From Vreelandella lutescens (lineage in GTDB: Bacteria > Pseudomonadota > Gammaproteobacteria > Pseudomonadales > Halomonadaceae), in the NCBI RefSeq assembly GCF_014640815.1, contig NZ_BMHM01000004.1, positions 434,001 through 498,000 of the forward strand: a DNA stretch of 64,000 bases, read 5' to 3'. Positions within the stretch are counted from its first letter, which is position 1, and each line of letters begins with the position of its first letter. Below the pieces are notes generated by a model that was given only the letters and a program-made list of their open reading frames with translations, had not been told where the DNA came from and searched no databases. Shown here piece by piece: positions 9,190-17,854 of the stretch. The position numbers and the translations under genes are program-made.

Positions 9190-9492
9190 ATGTATATCGC
9201 CATGAACCGTTTTCGGATTGCCCCAGGCCGCGAAGAGGATTTTCTAGAGGTATGGCGCAACCGCGATTCCCACCTGGACGAAGTGCCGGGCTTCAAGCAG
9301 TTCCAAATGCTGCAGGGCGAAAGCCAGGAAGACCACACCGTGTTTATCTCCCACAGCGTATGGGAATCCGAAGAGGCCTTCCGCGCCTGGACGAAGTCAG
9401 ACGCCTTCCGCAAGGCCCACGCCAATGCCAAAGCGCCAGAAGGCATCTACCTTGGCCCGCCTAAGTTTGAAGGGTTTGAGGTGGTGTTGTAA
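9190..9492 (+). CDS. ABM-domain (antibiotic biosynthesis monooxygenase-like) small protein
   Basis: A 100-residue protein with one ferredoxin-like ABM domain: MNRFRIAPGREEDFLEVWRN, then VPGFKQFQML and SVWESEEAFRAWTKSDAFRKAH. The family includes IsdG/HmoA-like haem-degrading proteins and small quinol monooxygenases. The HTVFISHSVWES stretch favours the haem-degrading-like group, but this is inference. AGGAGAG lies 6 bases before the ATG. It is monocistronic, ends at a strong hairpin and diverges from the photolyase gene. Confidence 0.75.
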   Translation: MYIAMNRFRIAPGREEDFLEVWRNRDSHLDEVPGFKQFQMLQGESQEDHTVFISHSVWESEEAFRAWTKSDAFRKAHANAKAPEGIYLGPPKFEGFEVVL

Positions 9493-9503
9493 GGCAGGAA
9501 ATG

Positions 9504-9530
9504 GCTACCGCACCTCGGTGCGGTAGCGTT
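9504..9530. terminator. Bidirectional hairpin terminator
   Basis: A perfect 10-bp stem, GCTACCGCAC (9504-9513) with GTGCGGTAGC (9518-9527), closes a CTCG tetraloop. It lies in the 42-bp gap between the convergent ABM gene and the M20 hydrolase gene. Confidence 0.75.
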
Positions 9531-9534
9531 ACTT

Positions 9535-10800
9535 TCAGGCGGTGCCTGCTGCTTCTAACATGGCGTGCAGCAGCACGTTACACCCTGCATGAACATCGCT
9601 TGGCGTCGCGCTTTCCGCTTCGTTGTGGCTGATGCCGTCTTTACAGGGAATAAAGATCATCGCCGCTGGGGCCACTCGGCCAATGAAAATCGCATCGTGC
9701 CCCGCGCCGCTGATGATATCCATATGCGATAACTCCAGCTTTTCAGCCCCTTGGCGCACGGCCTCGACACACGCTTTATCGAAATACTCGGGGGCAAAAT
9801 CCGCCGTGGGCGTTAGTTCATAGGTTAACCCGTGGCGCTGGCAAATCTCCTCAATCGCTGCGGCCACCGCGTCGCCCATAGCCGTTAATGCATCTGGCTC
9901 CCAGTGGCGCATATCCAGCGTCATCTTTACCTGCCCAGGAATCACGTTGCGCGAGCCTGGGTGCAGCGCCATGTATCCGACGGTGCCGCGCCCGTGTGGC
10001 TGGTGTTCGTTGGCAATCCGGTTGAGCGCTTGGGTCACTTCCGCTGCGCCCATCATGGCGTCTCGGCGCAGGTGCATGGGCGTGGGGCCTGCATGTGCCT
10101 CTAGGCCAGTAAGAGTGAGATCAAACCATTTCTGGCCCAGCGCGCCAATCACCACACCAATGGTGGTGTCGGTGTCTTCTAGGATAGGGCCCTGCTCGAT
10201 ATGCGGCTCAAAGTAGGCCTTAATCTCGCTGGGCGATACCTCGTCGCTGCCTCGGTAGTGAATGGCGTCTAGGGCATCGCTGACCGACACGCCATCGGCG
10301 TCTTTACGTGCCATCATGGCATCGAATTCCAGCTCGCCGGTAAACACGCCGGAGCCCATCATGCAGGGCGGGAATCGGCAGCCCTCTTCGTTGGTCCACG
10401 CGACCACTTCAATGGGCGCTTTAGTGGTAATGCGGTGTTCGTTTAATGTGCGGATGACTTCCAGCCCTGCCAGCACGCCAAAGCAGCCGTCGTACTTACC
10501 GCCCGTGGGCTGGCTATCCAAATGGCTGCCTGCCATCACCGTTTTGGCGTTGGTGTCGCTGCCTTCTCGGCGGGCAAAAATATTGCCGATATTATCGATG
10601 CGAATGGTGCAGCCTTCGGCGCGGCACCACTGAATAAACAGGTCGCGGCCTTGGCGGTCTAGCTCGGTCAATGCTTGGCGATTGACACCGCCTTTCGCGG
10701 TAGCGCCCAGCGTGGCCATCTCCATCAGTGCCGCCCACAGGCGGTCGCTGTCGGTGCGTAAATGATCGAGTGTTGTGGTGGGGTCAACAAGCGAGTTCAT
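9535..10800 (-). CDS. M20-family Zn-dependent N-carbamoyl amino acid / N-carbamoyl-beta-alanine amidohydrolase
   Basis: A 421-residue M20 metallopeptidase-fold enzyme of the hydantoinase/carbamoylase group. Metal-ligand candidates are His93 in GSHLDSQPTGG, Asp104 in GKYDG, Glu138/139 in WTNEEG, His200 in EPHIEQG and a late His in DGISHNEAES. These enzymes hydrolyse N-carbamoyl-amino acids, N-carbamoyl-beta-alanine or allantoate. It diverges from a beta-alanine-type aminotransferase and an acylating semialdehyde dehydrogenase, so N-carbamoyl-beta-alanine hydrolysis is the favoured inference. A nitrilase-fold enzyme for the same reaction lies at 36.1 kb. Confidence 0.82.
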   Translation of the reverse strand: MNSLVDPTTTLDHLRTDSDRLWAALMEMATLGATAKGGVNRQALTELDRQGRDLFIQWCRAEGCTIRIDNIGNIFARREGSDTNAKTVMAGSHLDSQPTGGKYDGCFGVLAGLEVIRTLNEHRITTKAPIEVVAWTNEEGCRFPPCMMGSGVFTGELEFDAMMARKDADGVSVSDALDAIHYRGSDEVSPSEIKAYFEPHIEQGPILEDTDTTIGVVIGALGQKWFDLTLTGLEAHAGPTPMHLRRDAMMGAAEVTQALNRIANEHQPHGRGTVGYMALHPGSRNVIPGQVKMTLDMRHWEPDALTAMGDAVAAAIEEICQRHGLTYELTPTADFAPEYFDKACVEAVRQGAEKLELSHMDIISGAGHDAIFIGRVAPAAMIFIPCKDGISHNEAESATPSDVHAGCNVLLHAMLEAAGTA

Positions 10801-10862
10801 ACGTTATGTCGTCCTTTTCAAAGTGGAACAGGCAATGCTGGCGGCGTCCTGTTAGTTGTTAT

Positions 10863-10875
10863 TGGCTACTAGCCA
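10863..10875. promoter_or_regulatory. Palindromic operator candidate between carbamoylase and aminotransferase genes
   Basis: TGGCTACTAGCCA is a perfect 13-base palindrome around a central C, 62 bp upstream of the carbamoylase start and about 128 bp upstream of the aminotransferase start. Its position suits a shared operator, perhaps for the RutR-like regulator at 14.0 kb. No second copy was found by eye. Confidence 0.3.
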
Positions 10876-11003
10876 GCGTAGAGATAAATGCCGCCCAATT
10901 ACGTCTAAATTCTCTAACGTGAACAAAAGAAAAGGTTAATTTTATAAACGTGGTGGGTGGCGCATGCTGTGGCTATGCCTGTTAGCGATGGAGCTTGGCC
11001 ACT

Positions 11004-12389
11004 ATGTTTGGATTAAAAAGCGGACTAAAAAGCGGATTAAAAGACCGCACGACTTCCCACACGCACCCAGCCGATGAGCAGGGCACCGCCCTCAACCAGC
11101 ACTTCTGGATGCCGTTTAGCGCGAACCGCGATTTCCGCGCCAACCCGCGCATGATTGCGGGGGCGGAAGGGCGTTATTACATTGATGACCAGGGGCGCAA
11201 GCTGTTCGATTCGCTCTCTGGCCTATGGACCTGCGGGGCGGGCCATAACCGTGAAGAGATCCAAAAAGCCGTGGCGGCGCAGCTAGGTACGCTGGATTTT
11301 GCCCCTGGCTTTCAGATTGCCCACCCGTTGGCATTCAAACTAGCGGAAAAGGTCGCGAGCTTAACGCCTGCCGGGCTGGATCACGTGTTTTTCACCAACT
11401 CCGGTTCAGAAGCTGCCGATACCTCGGTCAAGATGGCCAAGGCGTATTGGCGGTTAAAAGGTAAGCCGGAAAAAACCCGCATGATCGGTCGTGCCAAGGG
11501 CTACCACGGGGTGAATATTGGTGGCACCAGCCTGGGCGGCATTGGCGGCAACCGTAAGCACTACGGCCAGTTGATGGACGTGACGCACCTGCCCCACACG
11601 CTGCAGGCGGGCCATGCGTACACCCGTGGCCAAGCGGAAACTGGCGCTGAGCTGGCCGATGCGCTGCTGGATCAAATCGCCCTGCACGATGCCTCTACCA
11701 TTGCAGCGGTGATTGTGGAGCCGATGTCGGGCTCGGCGGGTGTGATTGTGCCCCCAAAAGGCTACCTGGATCGGCTGCGGGAGATCTGCACCGCCCACGA
11801 TATTCTGCTGATTTTTGATGAGGTCATTACCGCCTTTGGCCGCAGTGGGGCCACCACCGGGGCCGAAGCGTTTGGCGTCACGCCGGATATCATGAACGTG
11901 GCCAAACAGATCACCAACGGCGCGATCCCCATGGGGGCAGTGATCGCCTCTGGCGAGATTTTCGACACCTTTATGCACGCAGGCGGTGCCCAGCACGCCA
12001 TTGAATTCCCCCACGGCTACACCTACAGCGCCCACCCCGTGGCCTGCGCGGCGGGGCTGGCGGCGCTGGAGATGATGGAGCGTGAAAACTTCCCCGCTCA
12101 GGTGAACGCCATCGCCCCCATATTCGAGCAGAAGCTGCACGCCCTAAAAGGCCACAACCACATTGTCGATATTCGCAACTACGGTTTGGCCGGTGCCCTT
12201 CAGCTAGCGCCGCGCAACGGCGACCCCACCATTCGCCCCCGCGATGCCCATATGGCGCTTTGGGAAGCTGGCTTCTACGTGCGCTACGGCGGCGACACCC
12301 TGCAGTTCGGCCCTCCCTTTGGCACCACGGAAGCCGAGCTTGAGCGTTTGTTTGATGCCGTTGCAACTACCCTAGATTCACTGGCGTAA
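11004..12389 (+). CDS. Beta-alanine--pyruvate (omega-amino acid) aminotransferase
   Basis: A class III PLP aminotransferase of about 461 residues. It shows HFWMPFSANRDFRANPRMI and LFDSLSGLWTCGAGH, both very like Pseudomonas beta-alanine:pyruvate transaminase, with LLIFDEVITAFGRSG and the PLP lysine in NVAKQITNGAIPMGAV (Lys301 from this start). It converts beta-alanine to malonate semialdehyde. The frame is open from a TTG at 10995, but GGAG at 10990-10993 is better spaced for the ATG at 11004. It lies 27 bp upstream of the acylating dehydrogenase and probably forms an operon with it. Confidence 0.88.
   Translation: MFGLKSGLKSGLKDRTTSHTHPADEQGTALNQHFWMPFSANRDFRANPRMIAGAEGRYYIDDQGRKLFDSLSGLWTCGAGHNREEIQKAVAAQLGTLDFAPGFQIAHPLAFKLAEKVASLTPAGLDHVFFTNSGSEAADTSVKMAKAYWRLKGKPEKTRMIGRAKGYHGVNIGGTSLGGIGGNRKHYGQLMDVTHLPHTLQAGHAYTRGQAETGAELADALLDQIALHDASTIAAVIVEPMSGSAGVIVPPKGYLDRLREICTAHDILLIFDEVITAFGRSGATTGAEAFGVTPDIMNVAKQITNGAIPMGAVIASGEIFDTFMHAGGAQHAIEFPHGYTYSAHPVACAAGLAALEMMERENFPAQVNAIAPIFEQKLHALKGHNHIVDIRNYGLAGALQLAPRNGDPTIRPRDAHMALWEAGFYVRYGGDTLQFGPPFGTTEAELERLFDAVATTLDSLA
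11010..11045 (+). repeat. Three tandem 12-bp in-frame repeats at the aminotransferase N-terminus
   Basis: GGATTAAAAAGC, GGACTAAAAAGC and GGATTAAAAGAC follow one another directly, encoding GLKS-GLKS-GLKD immediately after the start. It looks like a recent in-frame duplication in a disordered leader segment. Confidence 0.7.
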
Positions 12390-12416
12390 CCCTGGCCAAC
12401 CCTGTTTTGGAGTTTC

Positions 12417-13916
12417 ATGATGAGTGTTGTTTCCCACCTGATTAACGGTGAGCTAGTGGAAAGCCAGCGTACGCTGGATGTCACCAATCCTTCTATAGGA
12501 AAAGTGATTCGCCACGTGGCGGATGCCAGCGCGGCGGATGTGGAGCGTGCCATTGCCGCAGCTCAAGCCGCTTTTCCTGCCTGGCGCGATACGCCGCCCG
12601 CCAAGCGTGCCCAGGTGATGTACCGCTTTAAGCAGCTGCTGGAAGAGCACGCGGAACGCCTCGTGCAACTGGTCAGCGAAGAGCATGGCAAAACGGTGGA
12701 AGACGCCATGGGCGAGCTGAAGCGCGGCATTGAGAACGTCGAATACGCCTGCGGCGTGCCGGAGCTGTTAAAAGGCGAGTACTCCCACAACGTGGGGCCG
12801 GGCATTGATGCGTGGTCTAACTTCCAGCCGCTGGGCGTGGTCGCGGGCATTACCCCGTTTAACTTCCCCGCTATGGTGCCGCTGTGGATGTACCCGATGG
12901 CGATTGCCTGCGGTAACACCTTTATTCTCAAGCCTTCCGAAAAAGACCCATCAGCGGCCATGGCCGTGGCCGAACTGCTGCAAGAGGCGGGGCTGCCTAA
13001 AGGCGTGATGAACGTCATTCACGGCGGTCGCGAAGCGGTGGAAACACTCTTAGATGCCAAAGCCGTGAAAGCCATTTCGTTTGTGGGTTCCACGCCCGTG
13101 GCGGAAGCGATCTATTCCCGCGGCTCGGCGGCGGGCAAGCGCGTTCAGGCCCTGGGCGGGGCGAAGAATCACGCGGTGATTCTGCCGGATGCCGACCTGG
13201 AAAACGCCGCCAACACGCTGATGGGCGCCGCCTACGGCAGCTGCGGCGAGCGCTGCATGGCGATCTCGGTAGCGGTGTGTGTGGGGGACGAAACCGCCGA
13301 CCGGTTAGTGGAAACCATGCTGCCCAAAATCGCTCAGTTGAAGGTGGGGCCGGGTACCGATAAAGGCTTGGACATGGGCCCGCTGGTCACCGCCGAACAC
13401 CGCGATAAAGTGCTTGGGTTTATTGAAGATGGCGTGAACGCAGGCGCTTCGCTGGTAGCGGATGGCCGTGGCCTGACCGTGGCTGGCCATGAAGAGGGCT
13501 ACTTTGTGGGTGGCTGCCTGTTCGATAACGTCACCGCTGAGATGCGTATTTACCAGGAAGAGATCTTTGGGCCGGTACTCTGCGTGGTACGGGTCGGCAG
13601 CCTGGACGATGCCATGCAACTGATCAACGACCATGAATACGGCAACGGTACCTGCCTGTTTACCCGCGATGGCGAAGCCGCCCGCCGCTTCACCGACGGT
13701 ATCGAAGTGGGCATGGTGGGGGTGAACGTACCGCTGCCCGTACCGGTGGCCTACCACAGCTTTGGCGGATGGAAGCGCTCGCTGTTTGGCGACCTTCACG
13801 CCTACGGCCCAGACTCGGTGCGCTTCTACACGCGCCGCAAAGCGGTCTCCCAGCGCTGGCCTTCCGTCAGCGAAGCCACTCGGGCGGAGTTCTCGTTTCC
13901 TACTAACCAGCGTTGA
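12417..13916 (+). CDS. mmsA: CoA-acylating (methyl)malonate-semialdehyde dehydrogenase
   Basis: A 499-residue aldehyde dehydrogenase of the MmsA/IolA type. GITPFNFPAMVPLWMYPMAI is typical of this family. In place of the usual ELGGK base it has ALGGAKNHAVILPDADL, and GSCGERCMAIS carries catalytic Cys280. The lack of the normal glutamate is a family hallmark, because CoA rather than water releases the product. It would turn malonate semialdehyde from the preceding aminotransferase into acetyl-CoA and CO2, ending the uracil/beta-alanine route. Two adjacent ATGs (12417, 12420) follow a GGAG. A terminator follows. Confidence 0.9.
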   Translation: MMSVVSHLINGELVESQRTLDVTNPSIGKVIRHVADASAADVERAIAAAQAAFPAWRDTPPAKRAQVMYRFKQLLEEHAERLVQLVSEEHGKTVEDAMGELKRGIENVEYACGVPELLKGEYSHNVGPGIDAWSNFQPLGVVAGITPFNFPAMVPLWMYPMAIACGNTFILKPSEKDPSAAMAVAELLQEAGLPKGVMNVIHGGREAVETLLDAKAVKAISFVGSTPVAEAIYSRGSAAGKRVQALGGAKNHAVILPDADLENAANTLMGAAYGSCGERCMAISVAVCVGDETADRLVETMLPKIAQLKVGPGTDKGLDMGPLVTAEHRDKVLGFIEDGVNAGASLVADGRGLTVAGHEEGYFVGGCLFDNVTAEMRIYQEEIFGPVLCVVRVGSLDDAMQLINDHEYGNGTCLFTRDGEAARRFTDGIEVGMVGVNVPLPVPVAYHSFGGWKRSLFGDLHAYGPDSVRFYTRRKAVSQRWPSVSEATRAEFSFPTNQR

Positions 13917-13946
13917 CGCGATGCGCTAACTGCGCCATCTTCACTG

Positions 13947-13987
13947 CACCACCGCCTGCATCATTGTTGGGCGGTGGTGTATTTTTT
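13947..13987 (+). terminator. Rho-independent terminator after mmsA
   Basis: CACCACCGCC (13947-13956) pairs perfectly with GGCGGTGGTG (13970-13979) around a 13-base loop and is followed by TATTTTTT. It separates mmsA from the TetR-type gene, which therefore needs its own promoter. Confidence 0.85.
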
Positions 13988-14029
13988 GGTGCGTATTATT
14001 AGCGGTCAGGGTTGCAAAGGGATACCAGC

Positions 14030-14650
14030 GTGGCGAGAACACAGGACGAAATTCGGCAAACGAACGTCAAAAAGATCCTTCAAGCGGCGGAGCAGCTGTT
14101 TGCCGAAAAAGGCTACGCCGGTGCCTCTATGGGTGACATTGCCCAGTTAGCCGACCTGCCAAAGTCCAATGTGCACTACTATTTCGCGACCAAGAAAGCA
14201 CTCTATCAAGAGGTGCTGCTGGCGCTGTTAGAGCTATGGAAGCAGGACGCGCTCTGCTTCGAACTGTACGACGACCCCCGGGTGGTGCTCTCCACCTACA
14301 TTCGCGCCAAGATGAACCACTCCCGCTACCGCGCCCACGGTTCCAAAATCTGGGCGGCCGAAGTGATGCAGGGTGCGCCGATTCTCAAGGAGCGGCTGCG
14401 CGATAACCTCTATGAATGGGCTAAGCTGAAAGAGTCGAAAATCCGCGAGTGGATCGATTCCGGGCAAATCAACCCCGTCGAACCTTCCTACCTGCTCTAT
14501 ATGATCTGGGCCTCTACCCAGCACTACGCCGACTTCGACTACCAAATTTCACTGCTGAACGACGACAAACCGCTGGACGACCTACAGTTTGAAAAAGCCG
14601 TGCAGTCGGTGACCTCGGTGATTTTGCGGGGGATTGGGCTCACGGCTTAA
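14030..14650 (+). CDS. TetR-family regulator, RutR-like
   Basis: About 206 residues. The N-terminal TetR helix-turn-helix reads AEQLFAEKGYAGASMGDIAQ then LPKSNVHYYFATKKALYQEVL. The C-terminal segment IREWIDSGQINPVEPSYLLY followed by MIWASTQHYADFDYQI matches the pattern of RutR, the pyrimidine-responsive regulator. It follows mmsA on the same strand beyond a terminator, so control of the carbamoylase/aminotransferase/mmsA genes is inferred. The frame is open from a TTG at 14012; the GTG at 14030 is chosen because AAAGGGA lies about 8 bases before it. Confidence 0.83.
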   Translation: MARTQDEIRQTNVKKILQAAEQLFAEKGYAGASMGDIAQLADLPKSNVHYYFATKKALYQEVLLALLELWKQDALCFELYDDPRVVLSTYIRAKMNHSRYRAHGSKIWAAEVMQGAPILKERLRDNLYEWAKLKESKIREWIDSGQINPVEPSYLLYMIWASTQHYADFDYQISLLNDDKPLDDLQFEKAVQSVTSVILRGIGLTA

Positions 14651-14658
14651 GGTTTTGG

Positions 14659-15570
14659 TTAACTATCGAAGCAGGCTGTTAGGAAATCAATAAATGCGCG
14701 TAGCTGGCTAGTGATATATTTAGACTGCGCATATTGTGCAATTATATCCCCCTGATATTTTCCTGTTACCTGCCAGTTTTGCAGAAGCTCTACAACTTCG
14801 TTTGATTCTAAATGAGAGGATATAGCGAAGTCTGGGAATATGGAAATTCCTTGCCCCTGAGTGACCGCCTCTCTTCTTATTTCACTATGATTAACGGTCA
14901 ATGAACCTTTTACATTGACCGGGACTGATTGGTTGCCTTGTCTAAAGCTCCACACTCTGTCACGGGGGCTCTCTCCAAGACATAAACAATTATGGTCTAC
15001 AAGATCTTCAGGATGACTGGGCTGGCCAAATGATTCTAGGTAACTTGGGCTGGCGCATAATATGAGCCGGCAATGGCCTAAATGCTTGGAAATAAGGCCT
15101 TCAATTGGCTTTTCAGTGATATGTATAAATATGTCTACCTCATCACCTATAGGGTCTATTAGATGATCAGTAACTTTTAGCTGCAATGATACTTTGGGGT
15201 TTTGCTCCGTGAACTCTAAAATCATTGGCATCAAGACTTGTTTGGATAGTGCCTTGGGTGCGGCAACTCTCAAAGATCCAGATATGTCGACTTTATCAGA
15301 TTGAGCAGCAGAAACAGCCATTTGTGCTGACTCCAACATGCTTCTACATAGCAAGAATACCTCTTGGCCTATAGGCGTTAAGCGCATTTGCCTAGTAGTT
15401 CTCTCTAATAGCTTTTCTTCTAAGGAGTGTTCAAGTCGTGTGATAGAGCGGCTGATAGAGGATGGAGCAACTCCAAGTGTTTTGGCAGTTTTTGAAAAAC
15501 TGCCGGATTCGACTGCTTTTACGAACACTGCCATCTCGGCGAGCAGTGAGAGTAGTTTATTCGTGTCCAC
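14659..15570 (-). CDS. LysR-family transcriptional regulator
   Basis: A 303-residue LysR protein. The N-terminal winged helix reads MAVFVKAVESGSFSKTAKTL then GVAPSSISRSITRLEHSLEEK, with the usual RTTRQMRLTPIGQEVF wing. The rest resembles the periplasmic-binding-like effector domain (CrgA/AaeR-type subgroup). It diverges from an EamA exporter gene, which it probably controls. Its base composition is much more AT-rich than that of the flanking genes and matches the exporter. It converges closely with the RutR-like gene (8-bp gap). Confidence 0.85.
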   Translation of the reverse strand: MDTNKLLSLLAEMAVFVKAVESGSFSKTAKTLGVAPSSISRSITRLEHSLEEKLLERTTRQMRLTPIGQEVFLLCRSMLESAQMAVSAAQSDKVDISGSLRVAAPKALSKQVLMPMILEFTEQNPKVSLQLKVTDHLIDPIGDEVDIFIHITEKPIEGLISKHLGHCRLILCASPSYLESFGQPSHPEDLVDHNCLCLGESPRDRVWSFRQGNQSVPVNVKGSLTVNHSEIRREAVTQGQGISIFPDFAISSHLESNEVVELLQNWQVTGKYQGDIIAQYAQSKYITSQLRAFIDFLTACFDS

Positions 15571-15888
15571 AGCGCAATTGTCCTTTGCATTTCAACTGTA
15601 TTGTTGTTGAGAACCTACTTATAGATAATTATTTTGTCAATAGATATGTTTGAAGGGGTGAGAGTTACGGGATGAATAGGCTTAGTGGTGATGTTGAGCT
15701 TAGTTATGAGTTGCTGAGTAGTGGTTTTATAGAGTTTCGTTATTTCGAATCTGAAATAGACGCTTATCTTCTTATTGCTGTGTCGTTAAAAATGAGCTGT
15801 AAGAAGAGGAGGTGAATTGTTGAAGTTTTATGAGACATTTAATGTCGATACGTTCTTGTGATCGCGTTCACGCGTGAGGAGTGATGAG
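15571..15888. other. AT-rich divergent promoter region between LysR and EamA genes
   Basis: This 318-bp region presumably holds both promoters. On the plus strand an unrecognised 47-codon frame runs from ATG 15672 to the TGA at 15813-15815 and ends inside a perfect AGGAGG. That AGGAGG is followed by only a 13-codon frame from a TTG. I do not claim either as a gene; a decayed small gene or leader peptide is possible. No clear operator was recognised. Confidence 0.35.
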
Positions 15889-16806
15889 ATGGCTACGTTT
15901 GCAAGTGTAACAAATAAAAAATTAGCTAAAATTCCTGTGACGGAGTTGATGTTGTTAATGGTGGCGATTTTTTGGGGAACAAGTTATGGGTTGACAAAAG
16001 AGGCTTTGATTTTCACAAGTGTTTTTGTTTTTATAGCGATTCGTTTTTCGATTACATTTTTATGTATGTTGCCGGTTGTTATTAGAGATTTTCGTTGTGG
16101 GTTAAACGGTGATTGGATGGTTGCGATTCCAACAGGAGCGGTGTTGTCGGCTATTTTTTTCTGTGAAGTTTATGGTGTCTTTCACACTTCAGCGTCTAAT
16201 GCTGCTTTTCTTATCAGTTTGTCAGTTGTTTTTACTGCTTTTGCTGAGCTAGTTGTAAATAAGAGGAGGGTTACAAATGTATTGCTAGTGATGACAATGA
16301 CAAGTGTTCTCGGAGTTCTTCTGCTAACTAGCTCAAAGGAAGGCGCTCTAGTATTGAATAAAGGTGATTGTTTTATTTTGTTGGCAGCGGTGTTGCGAGC
16401 ATTAATGGTGACGTTGACTAAGCGTGTTGTGGAAGGCAAGGCGATAACAACATCAACACTAACTGCAGTGCAGTCGTTGGTAGTTGCCTCTATCGCAATT
16501 ATACTGGCATTTATTTTCCAGTCTTCATCAGAGATTTCAATGCCAAATTCGCTAACATTTTGGCTAGTGATGGCATATTTGGTGATTTTTTGTACTCTTT
16601 TTGCATTTTATGTTCAAAATTATGCAGTGCGTAAGACTTCTCCCACAAGAGTATCTTTATTAATGGGGAGTGAGCCTTTGTTTGGCGCTTTGTTTGCGGT
16701 CATGTGGTTGAATGAAACTTTATCACTTGTACAGATGATCGGTGGAGGGCTAATTTTTTTCAGTGTGATTATTACATCTTTATGGAAGGAGGATGTGGTT
16801 GTGTAG
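15889..16806 (+). CDS. DMT-superfamily (EamA) transporter
   Basis: About 305 residues and ten predicted membrane helices as two EamA repeats. The first begins LMLLMVAIFWGTSYGLTKEA; the second ends with TSPTRVSLLMGSEPLFGALFAV followed by MWLNETLS, a signature of the drug/metabolite exporter family. Substrates of such exporters include amino acids and metabolites; none can be assigned here. The frame is open from GTG 15874, but AGGAG at 15877-15881 points to ATG 15889. Very AT-rich, like the divergent LysR gene. Confidence 0.85.
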   Translation: MATFASVTNKKLAKIPVTELMLLMVAIFWGTSYGLTKEALIFTSVFVFIAIRFSITFLCMLPVVIRDFRCGLNGDWMVAIPTGAVLSAIFFCEVYGVFHTSASNAAFLISLSVVFTAFAELVVNKRRVTNVLLVMTMTSVLGVLLLTSSKEGALVLNKGDCFILLAAVLRALMVTLTKRVVEGKAITTSTLTAVQSLVVASIAIILAFIFQSSSEISMPNSLTFWLVMAYLVIFCTLFAFYVQNYAVRKTSPTRVSLLMGSEPLFGALFAVMWLNETLSLVQMIGGGLIFFSVIITSLWKEDVVV

Positions 16807-16922
16807 CAACTTTTGAACAGCACTTGAACCACTTTTATCTTGTTGCTCTAGTATGGCCTTATGTTCTTTTAAGTCTAATCATCAGAGGCCTTCGTAAGGT
16901 CATAGATTGATGAAACGCATAC

Positions 16923-16976
16923 ATCGTCAATGCCGGTCATGCGTGCTAAGCAATCGCTCAAGCCGCCATTGACGAT
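16923..16976. repeat. 14-bp inverted repeat between convergent genes
   Basis: The arm at 16923-16936 (ATCGTCAATGCCGG) and the arm at 16963-16976 are reverse complements at 13 of 14 positions. They sit next to the phzF stop codon and downstream of the EamA gene. A T-run is absent, so a terminator or RNA-stabilising hairpin is possible but not clear. Confidence 0.45.
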
Positions 16977-16978
16977 AA

Positions 16979-17854
16979 TTAACGCGGCGTTAAGAAGAGC
17001 TCTCCCTTACCCACCAAAACCGCCTGGCCCCCCACCGTCACAAACCCCGGCGTTATATCACCATTGGCGGCTGTGTAAATAACGCTGGGCCGCCCCATTT
17101 CAACGCCTTGGTGTATCTTGCAGTGCAGCGCTTCGGGCTGGAGTGAGGCTAAGTAGCCGGTTAACGCTGCTGCGGCGCTGCCGGTGGCTGGGTCTTCGCA
17201 GAGACTGTCGTGCATACAGAACATGCGGCTGCGAATCACGGTCTCTTGTCCCGCTGATTGCTCTCTCACGAACAGGTAGATTTGAACTGCACTGCTTGGC
17301 ATCACGGCATTTGCCCAGAGGGCGGAGGAAATACTGACGCTCTCTAATGCCGCGATATCCGATAGCTCAATCAGGTGAAAGGGCAGCCCGAAGGAGGCGA
17401 TGACCGGATCGCCCACTACCTGATGGATATCTAACCCCAACAGCTCAACGGTGGTGGGGCGATCGAGGGTGCTGTCTGCCAGCATTACGGCTTGGGACGT
17501 TTTGAACGTTGCCCTGCCGTTGGCCCATGTGATCGCGAGTTTCCCGATGGGTGGGTGAAGCACCAAGGGTTGCTCTGGGTGAGCGAGTTTTAACGCCGCC
17601 AATAGGTGGGCAGTGCCTACCGTAGGGTGGCCTGCAAACGGCAGCTCCCTGGTCGGAGTGAAAATCCGCATGGGGTAGTGTTGTGGCGCTGCCTCGGCGC
17701 TCAAGAACACCGTTTCCGCCAGATTTAACTCATTGGCCAGCGCTTGCATGGTGCAGGTGTCCAGCCCATCCGCGTTGAGAAACACGGCGAGTGGGTTGCC
17801 CGTAAAGGGCTGGTCGGTAAATACATCCAGCAAGTAATACTCGGCGGTGGTCAT
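16979..17854 (-). CDS. PhzF-family isomerase/epimerase-like protein
   Basis: A 291-residue protein of the PhzF / diaminopimelate-epimerase fold. It begins YYLLDVFTDQPFTGNPLAVF and has NELNLAETVF with the conserved catalytic Glu47, LPFAGHPTVGTAHLL, and CEDPATGSAAAALTGYL. All are diagnostic of PhzF-like proteins. Most members outside phenazine clusters have unknown substrates and no phenazine genes are seen here. Its ATG overlaps the TGA of the DUF1127 gene, so the two are translationally coupled. Both diverge from a MocR regulator. Confidence 0.87.
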   Translation of the reverse strand: MTTAEYYLLDVFTDQPFTGNPLAVFLNADGLDTCTMQALANELNLAETVFLSAEAAPQHYPMRIFTPTRELPFAGHPTVGTAHLLAALKLAHPEQPLVLHPPIGKLAITWANGRATFKTSQAVMLADSTLDRPTTVELLGLDIHQVVGDPVIASFGLPFHLIELSDIAALESVSISSALWANAVMPSSAVQIYLFVREQSAGQETVIRSRMFCMHDSLCEDPATGSAAAALTGYLASLQPEALHCKIHQGVEMGRPSVIYTAANGDITPGFVTVGGQAVLVGKGELFLTPR

